64,000 nt of DNA from Cephalopachus bancanus (taxonomy: Eukaryota; Chordata; Mammalia; Primates; Tarsiidae), in NCBI GenBank assembly GCA_027257055.1, contig JAPVLO010000205.1, forward strand, positions 1,054,001 to 1,118,000, written 5' to 3'. Position numbers and translations under genes: made by a program. Position 1 is the stretch's first letter. Every line of letters begins with the position of its first letter. Below, one piece after another: positions 57,501-64,000 of this stretch. Under the pieces are notes generated by a model, which was not told the DNA's origin, did no database searches, and saw only the letters and a list, made by a program, of their open reading frames with translations.

Positions 57501-57560
57501 GCGGCGGCAGCAGCAGCAGCGGCGGCGGCGGCGGCGGCGGCGGCAGCAGCGGCGGCGGCA
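57501..57560. repeat. CGG/CAG trinucleotide repeat in the CpG island
   Basis: Mixed GGC and AGC triplets: gcggcggcagcagcagcagc, then about eight GGC units, then cagcagc and ggcggcggc. On the minus strand it reads (GCC)n/(GCT)n in the presumed 5' UTR of the candidate first exon. A run of ten C follows at 57,591-57,601. Confidence 0.95.
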
Positions 57561-57760
57561 GGAAGACGCCGAGCTCCGCCCTCTCCGAACTCCCCCCCCC
57601 CGCCTCCGCCTCCCGGACCCGGGGGAAAGCGTTGCAGCTCCAGTTGCTGAGCTCCAGGTCGGGGAGCCGGGTAGGGACTGGCAGGTTGCAGTTCTGCTGC
57701 AAGGAGACCAGAGGCAGATGGAAAGTTAAGAAGGGATTAAGGAAGAGGGCTGGGGACCCA

Positions 57761-58089
57761 GAGCCACTCAGCGGGAATTCTGGCCCTTGCTTCCTCCCAC
57801 AGATCACAGGACTCCAGGGTTGAGTCCAGACTCCAGCAAACGGTTTCCAATAAAGCCATGTGCAGCGAAGGTCCGAAAGCAAGGAGATCACCCGATGTTT
57901 AATATGTGTTGCAAAACGTACAGTATCCTGCATTTTTGAAGATGGCATTGCTGACAGCGTTCCGTCCCCACCTCCTCCCCTCCACCCCCATGGGCGTGGA
58001 TGGCTTTGGAAATCGTCCCTGCTGAGCGACTCCTGCAGTCCTGAATGAATGTGTAGTCTGGCTAGCAGCTGTAGGCAGTGCAAAAAGAT
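57761..58089. other. Shore of the CpG island
   Basis: Composition falls back to normal. No repeat or exon recognised. Confidence 0.5.
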
Positions 58090-58305
58090 ACGATGAAAAG
58101 AGCTATTATTAACTGAGCGTTTGTTGGCAGGCTCTGTGCAAAATGCCTTATATACAGCCTCTCGAATTCTTACAACAGCCCGTGGAGGTGGGTATGATTT
58201 CCCCACTTCGCGGAGGAGGCAGCGGGCTTAGGTGATCCAGGCACTTTGTATGAGGTCACACAGTAGTAACCTGCTCAGCGGTGATTCAAACCAATACAAA
58301 ATATT
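58090..58305 (-). repeat. MIR SINE (antisense)
   Basis: 'gagctattattaactgagcgtttgttggcaggctctgtgcaaaatgccttatatacagcctctcgaattcttacaacagcccgtggaggtgggtatgatttccccacttcgcggaggaggcag', 'tgaggtcacacagtagtaacctgctcagcggtgattcaaacc' follow antisense MIR in full. Confidence 0.82.
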
Positions 58306-58440
58306 TTCTCTCAACTAGCACACAGTACTCACCTAGGGATCTTGTTAAAATGCTGTTGTGATTCAATTAGGTCTGGGGTGGAGACTGGGGGTGAGGGCGG
58401 CCTTTCTAATAAGCCATACTGCTGCTGCTACTGGCCAAGA
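58306..58440 (+). repeat. MER5-like DNA transposon fragment
   Basis: 'agtactcacctagggatcttgttaaaatgctgttgtgattcaattaggtctggggtggagactggg' follows the middle of MER5A. Ends are missing. Confidence 0.6.
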
Positions 58441-58619
58441 GATCGAGTTTTCTAAGCCACTAGGTCAGGGGTTTTAAATGAATTTTTTATTTTATGCCAG
58501 TTCTAGTTGATTGATAGTTACTTCCTGAAGGTGAGTTAAGAAAAATTCCGAGGCTGTGTCTTGGCTCTTGGGCAAAGAAGGCTGCAGTCAGTTACCCATG
58601 TTCACTGTGGCTGAAGGAA

Positions 58620-58765
58620 GGAGATAGTATGAAATACTTTACAAAGTGCTCATGTGAATAATTTTATTTGTCTTTATAACAATACTGTATGACAGATATA
58701 ATTTCACTTTACAGGAAAAGAAACTGAGACAGAGTGACATTCCTATATTGTACAATTAATATACA
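58620..58765 (-). repeat. MIR SINE (antisense)
   Basis: 'gaaatactttacaaagtgctcatgtgaataattttatttgtctttataacaatactgtatgacagatataatttcactttacaggaaaagaaactgagacagagtgac' resembles antisense MIR. Confidence 0.6.
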
Positions 58766-58779
58766 TGCCACAGGGGTTA

Positions 58780-59235
58780 AATTGTGACAGATATCTAGTT
58801 CTGTCACTAATATAATACAACACAAACGTATTAGCTTACAGTTCTGGAGATCAAAAGTCTTTTAGGGTTAAAATCAAAGTGTCACTAGGGACTGTGTATT
58901 CTTTCTGGAGATTCTGGGAGGCAATCTGTTCCTTTTTTGATCTTTTCCAGCTTCCAGAGGCTGCCTCCAGCCCTTGACTTGTGACCACATCACTTCAACA
59001 TCTAATTCCGGCATCTCATCTCCTCTGACTCTGACCCTTCTGCATCCCTTCTAGAAGAACCCTTGTGATTACATGGGGTCCACCTGGATAGTCCAGAAAA
59101 AGCCCCCCATCTCAATATTTCTAACTTAATCACATCTGCAAAGTTCCTTTTGCCATGTAAGGCAACATATTCATAGGTCCCAGGGTATACATATTGTTGA
59201 AGGGCCATTATTATTCAGCCTATCAAAACCACATT
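58780..59235 (-). mobile_element. ERVL-MaLR LTR, MLT1-like (antisense)
   Basis: 'ttagcttacagttctggagatcaaaagtcttttagggttaaaatcaaagtgtcactaggg', 'ccagcttccagaggctgcctccagcccttgacttgtgaccacatcacttcaacatctaattcc', 'taacttaatcacatctgcaaagttccttttgccatgtaaggcaacatattcataggtccc' follow the reverse complement of the LTR. Solo, decayed. Confidence 0.78.
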
Positions 59236-60124
59236 CCATAGTTATTCTATAGTTTTTACCATACCTTATTTATCCTTCTCTTTTGTTTGATTTCTCAGAC
59301 TACTGGAAAATTCTTTCAACTCAAAAAGTCACGGGAAAGTTATTTAAGAGACAACAACAACAAATTAGTACTGGCAAGCAATATCCCAAAGTTATGAAAG
59401 CATCATGAAAAGTCCATACAGGATTATGGTCATGAAAAAGACATAAGATTCTGAACTGCTTTTGGTCTGATTGACACTGGGGTGATCCTTTAGGAAAGTA
59501 CTACCATAATTGAAGACCCTCTTTAGCAATCCAAAGGATTTAAGGATTCTGCTACTCAAATCATACACAGTTCCATAATAAATAAGGTGATTCAAAATTC
59601 ATTCAAAATTGAATATAGCATCAAATTTCAGACCGAGTGACAGTTTTCAGAGTGATGATAAACATCAAACCAGTCATCAAACAAAATTAATAAATATCAT
59701 TGAACATCTTTTATGTTCAAGGCATTTATAGAAAGACTGACATACAGAAGTTTATCATTTCATTGGGGACACCAAATTTATTTTAAAAAAAGTTATAAAG
59801 GAATCAAACAGAAGAAACAATGGCAGCAACATGAGCTGGTAGGTACATGATTAGTTTCCAAAATGAGTTATATGCAGTGAAAATGATTTGGAAGCTAGGT
59901 ATATACAGAGGAGTGGAAATAGTACTAGAAAGGTTGGTTGGAAGGGTATGTTGTAAGGATCTTAAATGTCCAGCTAAGAAGTTTAGACTTAATCCACAAT
60001 AATAGCAATGATAATAATACCTCATGTTCACAACATGCAGAGTAATTTACCAGGTGCTTTATATATATTTTAAGTCATTTGTCTTTCTCTCTCCCCAGAT
60101 GAGCAAGCCAGTGCCAGTGCACAT
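59236..60124. other. Mostly unassigned, with L2 and MIR-like hints
   Basis: 59,680-59,780 and 59,930-60,000 are weakly like antisense L2 ('taaatatcattgaacatcttttatgttcaaggcatttatag', 'agctaagaagtttagacttaatcc'). 60,000-60,085 is weakly like antisense MIR. Confidence 0.35.

Positions 60125-60167
<43 letters not shown>
60125..60167. repeat. (CA)n microsatellite
   Basis: About 21 CA units. Confidence 0.97.
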
Positions 60168-60169
<2 letters not shown>

Positions 60170-60220
60170 ACATACAACATGGGAAAGGAAATGCAAGCCT
60201 CTTATCAAAGAGACTTTCTA

Positions 60221-60367
60221 AGGGATTGGCAGTAGTGGGAAACTGTTGGGGGTGGGAAGAGCACACCTCATTACAAGGGTACCTGTATAATGAACATTTG
60301 TATACCTAACCCTGAATTGTACCTCACATCTTTAAAATAAAAAAATAAAATAAATAAAAAATTTTAA
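60221..60367 (+). mobile_element. Short 5'-truncated L1 insertion (3' UTR only)
   Basis: 147 bp matching only the 3' UTR of the L1 at 12,097-18,513: 'ggcagtagtgggaaactgttgggggtggg', 'acctcattacaagggtacctgtataatgaac', 'tatacctaaccctgaattgtacc' and an A-rich tail with AATAAA. Flanked by 'aaagagactttcta' (60,207-60,220) and 'aaagaaactttcta' (60,368-60,381), 13 of 14 identical. Confidence 0.87.
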
Positions 60368-60381
60368 AAAGAAACTTTCTA

Positions 60382-61574
60382 GATCCCTGCATAAGTCAAC
60401 AGCTTCCCTCTCCACTTACCTGCCATACTCTCTGTCTTCCTAACCTTGCTGTATGTTTTTGTCTTGGACTTATTACTAGATCTTGATTAGTATACATTTG
60501 TTTATTGTACATCTAACTTCTATGAGGTCAGGAACTTTGTCTCTTTTGTTCACTACTATAATTCTATCGCCTAAAAGAGTGTTCAACTCAAGAGTATTAA
60601 TGTTCAGTAAATATTTGTTGAACAAATCATTGTCTCCAGTGTACAAGTTAGGGAACCAAAGTCTCAACATTTAATTTTTACAATGTCCCACAGCTATTAA
60701 GTTGCTTTACCAAGACTAAAAAAGCAATGAACAGCCCAATGCTTTTTTGATATTGTGCTTTCTTTCCAAGTGAAAATATTAGGAGCAGCAATGTACTTTA
60801 AAAATATAAGAATTTGAGACGAGAATCTTCTCTAATTGTCACACTTTCCTAAAAACTTCATCCACTTAACCGGATAGGCAAGAAAAATTGGCAAGACATA
60901 GTTACCAACAGCAGATTCTGGAGGGCTGCCATTGCTTCTGAATTATTTGGCACTGAATAATACTGTAAGTTGCTTTGTAATTGTTCTCAAGTTAATTTGT
61001 GTGTACATGTCTTGACATTCTGTATTATACTTTCTTTGGACTCAGGGACCATAGCTTCTATTTCTTTTATATCCCAACATTCTGTTCAGGACTGGGCTCA
61101 AAACAGACGTTGCACTGCATGATTACGAGAAGGCTGCCATCTCTCTAAAAATCATATCTTTACAAACCACACTCAAAAAAGAAAGAGAAAAAAATCCCAG
61201 TGGAAAAGGCAGCTTCTATTTTTTTTCCATGGAATAAAAATATTTCCCAGAACCTGTAGCCCATCCCTGTCATTGGCCAGAATCTGATCATCAGATCACT
61301 CAGAGAGGTTGTAGAAGTAAGCACCCAGCATTCAGAAATGGGCTTACTTTGGTTTTTCTAGGCTAAGTATCTTGCTGCCTCAATCAAAACTGAGCTTATG
61401 TAGGTAGAGAGAAGAAAAGTAGGCTGTAGGATCATCCCATAACAGTGTCTTTCACAGAAAATCAGTGGAGAAACAATTAAAATTCACCTTAAAGTTCATT
61501 CTGATCTTACCCAAGTGCATTTGAATTTCTGGAAGACCATGACAAACATATATGTCAGGTTCCTGCTTTTTATT
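60382..61574. other. Unassigned noncoding DNA with an L2 end
   Basis: 60,515-60,630 is a sense L2 terminus ('tatgaggtcaggaactttgtctcttttgttcactactataattctatcgcctaaaagagtg', 'gttcagtaaatatttgttgaac'). Another, at 61,035-61,100, is weaker. No gene seen. Confidence 0.55.
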
Positions 61575-61796
61575 CTTTCCTTCCTTCCTTCCTTCCTTCC
61601 TTCCTTCCTTCCTTCCTTCCTTCCTTCCTTCCTTCCCTCCCTCCCTCCCTCCCTCCCTCTCTCCCTCCCTCCCTCCTTCCTTCCTTCCTTCTTCCTTTCC
61701 TCCCTCCCTCCCTCTTTCCCTCTCTCCCTTCTTCCTTCTGTCTTTCTCCTTCCTTCCTTCTTTCTTCCTTTCTTCTCCCTCCTCCCCTTTTCTCTT
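61575..61796. repeat. (TTCC)n/(CCCT)n polypyrimidine satellite-like tract
   Basis: About 220 bases, pure pyrimidine on the plus strand apart from one G at 61,740. It starts with about 14 TTCC units and grades into CCCT and mixed units. Frames on both strands are artefacts of the repeat. Confidence 0.97.
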
Positions 61797-62125
61797 GGAT
61801 ACTAAATAGCCTACTCTAGCATCATGTTTTGTCATACTTACTGTTTCATTGTGTGTTTAATCAATGCCCTATTGTTGAATGTTTAGATAGTCTCCATCTG
61901 GAATTCTCTTAAGGTAGGCTTGTTAAACTGATTGGATAATAGACACTCAAATCACTGCTTGTCCTACTGCCTCATCTCTTGCTGCTCCCAAATTCATACT
62001 TTCCATTCTTGCAATAAAAGTTTTTATGACACACTAGTATTTTTGTTCCACAATACCATGAATATGTTTTTATTTGTGTCCGATCCCGACCCCTCCTGAA
62101 ATGCTTTTCCCTCATAGTCACTTGT
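61797..62125. other. Unassigned noncoding DNA
   Basis: No recognised feature. Confidence 0.45.
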
Positions 62126-62400
62126 ATTAGTCTGGGTTCTTCAGAGAAACAGAACCAGTTTCTTTATATAGATATAAAGAAAGAGATTTATTACAAGTAT
62201 AGTCTTACACAATTATGAGAACTGAGAAGTCTCATGATCTGCTATCTGCAAACTAGAGACCAAGGAAAGCTGATAGTAGAGTTCCAGTTCAAACTTGAAG
62301 ATCCAAGAACCAGGAAGGCTGAAGTCCAAGAAGAGGGGAAGATGGATGTTCCTAGCTCAAGCCAAGAGCAAATGTGTCTCTCCATCACCTTTTAATTCTA
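62126..62400. mobile_element. Ancient interspersed repeat, family not named
   Basis: 'tgtattagtctgggttcttcagagaaacagaacca', 'gaaagagatttattacaagtatagtcttacacaattatgagaactgagaagtctcatgatctgctatctgcaaactagagacc', 'ttccagttcaaacttgaagatccaagaacc' is a text I know as a common mammalian interspersed repeat, possibly LTR-derived. I cannot name the family with confidence. Confidence 0.6.
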
Positions 62401-63355
62401 TTTAGGACATCAACTGATGAATGGCTACATAAACTGGCATATCCATACAACACATTATTTGACCCCCCCCAAAAGAATGAAATACAGATACACACTCCAA
62501 TAAAAAAACAGATAAAAGACCTGAATAGATATTTCTATATAGAAAGTGCAGAAATGACCAATAAGCACTTGGAAAAATGATCAATATCATAACTCATCAG
62601 GAAAATGCAAATCAGAACCATAATGAATGAGCATCTCATACACATTAAAATGTGTACTATTAAGAAAACAAAAAATAGTAAGTGCTGGTGAAGATGTGCT
62701 GACATTGGAGCACTCATACATTCCAGATGGATGTGGAAAATGGTGTAGCTGCTTTGGAAAATAGTCTGGCAGGTCCTCAAAAGGTTAAACAGTTACCATA
62801 TAACCCAGCAATTCTAGTATTAATATATACCTCAGAGAAACTAAAACATATGTTCATATAAAACATGATTATTCGTAACAGCATTATTTATGATGTCTAC
62901 ATAGTACAAACAATGCTAATAATCACTAACTGATGAATGAATAGATAAATAAAATGTAATATATGTGTTTAAGTTTTGTTCACAAATAAAAAGAAAGAAA
63001 GGAAGAAAGTATTGGTACATGCACGGATGAAACTTGAAATCATTAGGCTAAATTAAAAAAGTTGGTCTCTAAAGACCACATATTGCAGAATTCCACTGAT
63101 ATAGAAATGTTCAGAACAGACATCTATAGGACAGAAAGTAGATGAGTGGTTGGGTAGGGCAGCAAGGCTAGGGAGAAGAGGGAATGAAGAATGACTGCTA
63201 ATGGGTGTGGGATTTCTTGTTGGGGTGATGAAATGATCTAAAATTAGATTACAGTAATAGTTTCACGACCCTGTGGATAAACTAAAAACATTGAATTGTA
63301 TACTTTAGAAGGGTGAATTGTATGGTATGTGAATTAGATCTCAGTCAAGCTATTT
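62401..63355 (+). mobile_element. Old L1 (L1MB/MC-like) ORF2 end and 3' UTR
   Basis: 'caggaaaatgcaaatcagaacc', 'tggtgtagctgctttggaaaatagtctggcaggtcctcaaaaggttaaacagttaccatataacccagcaattctag', 'ccacatattgcagaattccactgatatagaaatg', and the tail 'gggtgtgggatttcttgttggggtgatgaaa...attgtatggtatgtgaattagatctcag'. A first piece (62,401-62,460, 'catcaactgatgaatggctacataaactggcatatccatacaacac') belongs downstream in L1, so the copy is rearranged. No frame is open. Confidence 0.87.
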
Positions 63356-64000
63356 GAAAATATTATTACAGCAACTAGTTTAGCCTGATGAAATACTTTT
63401 TTAAGAATTCCCAACAGCTATTACACTAAAGTTAAGTTCACTGAGCAACTGTTTAATTTATAACTCAGTTTCCTTGATGCATTATCTGATCAATGACACA
63501 TCCTGCCAGGTATGTCAACCTATGGAAATAAATACTTTGGTGTTCATGCCCATCTCTTGTACGTTTTTCCAGTCCAAATGATTTCCCTACAGTTTGATCA
63601 CACTTAAGGTGCACTGATAGAATTGATTTTAGCAAACCACAGAGCTAAACACCTGGCCTGTGTATTAATCTCACACAGGTACTACATCCCTAAGGGACCC
63701 TACCTAAAATAGCCAGTCAGTCAGCCAGCTGGCCTCTTGTTCTTTCTTCTTGACAGGTCTAACCTACAGTATGTCGGATAGAACATTATTTTTTTCAATG
63801 TAGAACTATAAAGATGTCTGGTGAAAACATGTGGTATCATATCTTCAAAAAATAAACCAGAAATAAATTAAAAGTAAGCTATAGTTCCAGATTTTGTTTG
63901 CTGTAATGAATGTGAGAACACTACAAGAATAAATAGGGATTTGGCCTTCAGCACCACCGCTAGCTCAGTTATCAATAAGGACTGAGTTAATAAATGAGCC
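63356..64000. other. Unassigned noncoding DNA
   Basis: No repeat or gene recognised up to the window end. Confidence 0.5.

Larger units (their letters stand above)
56815..57760. promoter_or_regulatory. CpG island, candidate promoter
   Basis: About 0.95 kb of very GC- and CpG-rich DNA in an AT-rich surrounding, densest at 57,000-57,600. It contains GC boxes ('cccccgccc' at 56,824-56,832), an octamer ATGCAAA at 57,289-57,295 on the plus strand (TTTGCAT on minus), and a TATAAA at 56,818-56,823 on plus. Long frames on both strands (up to 276 codons) are expected from low stop density and are not called genes. Such islands usually mark the start of a gene; which strand is used must be tested. The splice donor favours minus. 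Confidence 0.85.

Noticed and set aside
56993..57823. 276-codon plus-strand frame in the CpG island, with overlapping 225- and 259-codon frames
   Set aside because: All six frames are open over long distances because stop codons are rare in GC-rich DNA. The protein is low-complexity and changes character with the repeat. No domain or family was seen.
61452..61835. 127-codon minus frame and two plus frames of repeated K/E/G or P/S/F
   Set aside because: They are translations of the TTCC/CCCT simple repeat.
1..64000. CRISPR arrays, operons, phage or prokaryotic systems
   Set aside because: The window is clearly primate nuclear DNA; no spaced direct repeats or bacterial gene organisation were found.
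1..64000. Classical small RNA genes (tRNA, U6, 5S, Y RNA)
   Set aside because: I looked for their characteristic starts and promoter boxes on reading both strands and saw none beyond SINE-derived sequence. A covariance model search could still find a diverged copy.

Overview
This window is mammalian nuclear DNA, almost certainly from a strepsirrhine primate and most likely a lemur. It contains no complete protein-coding host gene that I can recognise. The lineage call rests on interspersed repeats. Several Alu elements carry a diagnostic form: a left arm with 'gcctgagcccgcgggttcgagac', a join near 'ctctacaataaatcaaaa', a right arm with 'ggctgggagtggccactgcac', and the end 'gtgagactccaactc' before poly-A. 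I associate this type with lemurs rather than monkeys or apes. A near full-length young L1 and three internally deleted mariner copies fit the same picture. Older shared mammalian repeats (MIR, L2, MER20-like, MaLR LTRs, L1M-type tails) fill much of the rest.

Layout: positions 1-10.5 kb hold ancient repeats (L2, MER20-like, L1 tails, MIR, an MST/THE1-like LTR at 4.2-4.6 kb) in unassigned sequence. Positions 10.5-19.1 kb are repeat-rich: a lemur-type Alu; a Tigger-like DNA transposon split by an old antisense L1 fragment and then, at the same target site, by a 6.4 kb sense L1 (12,097-18,513) with a perfect 14-bp target duplication; and a second MaLR LTR. The young L1 keeps its 5' UTR with a YY1-type motif, ORF1, ORF2 and 3' UTR, but both reading frames are broken. 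Positions 20-40 kb hold Alus (two inserted in tandem at one site), two mariner copies sharing one internal deletion, L2 and MIR pieces, an MLT1-like LTR and a hAT element with a perfect 8-bp target duplication. Positions 40-56 kb are repeat-poor, with several CpG-retaining blocks that look like conserved noncoding elements, plus a third mariner inside an old L1 tail and an Alu inside an L2.

The one gene-like signal is a CpG island at about 56.8-57.75 kb. Its minus strand has a good splice donor (exon end at 57,114), preceded by a GCC-rich tract and an ATG at 57,184. I read it as a candidate promoter and first exon of a minus-strand gene whose other exons lie in a large intron spanning this window or beyond it. 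The gene is not identified. The right end (58-64 kb) returns to MIR, MLT1-like, L1 and simple repeats.

Most open reading frames are either L1 remnants or chance frames in repeats and the GC-rich island. All family names come from remembered consensus sequences, not a database search, and boundaries of old repeats are approximate to tens of bases.
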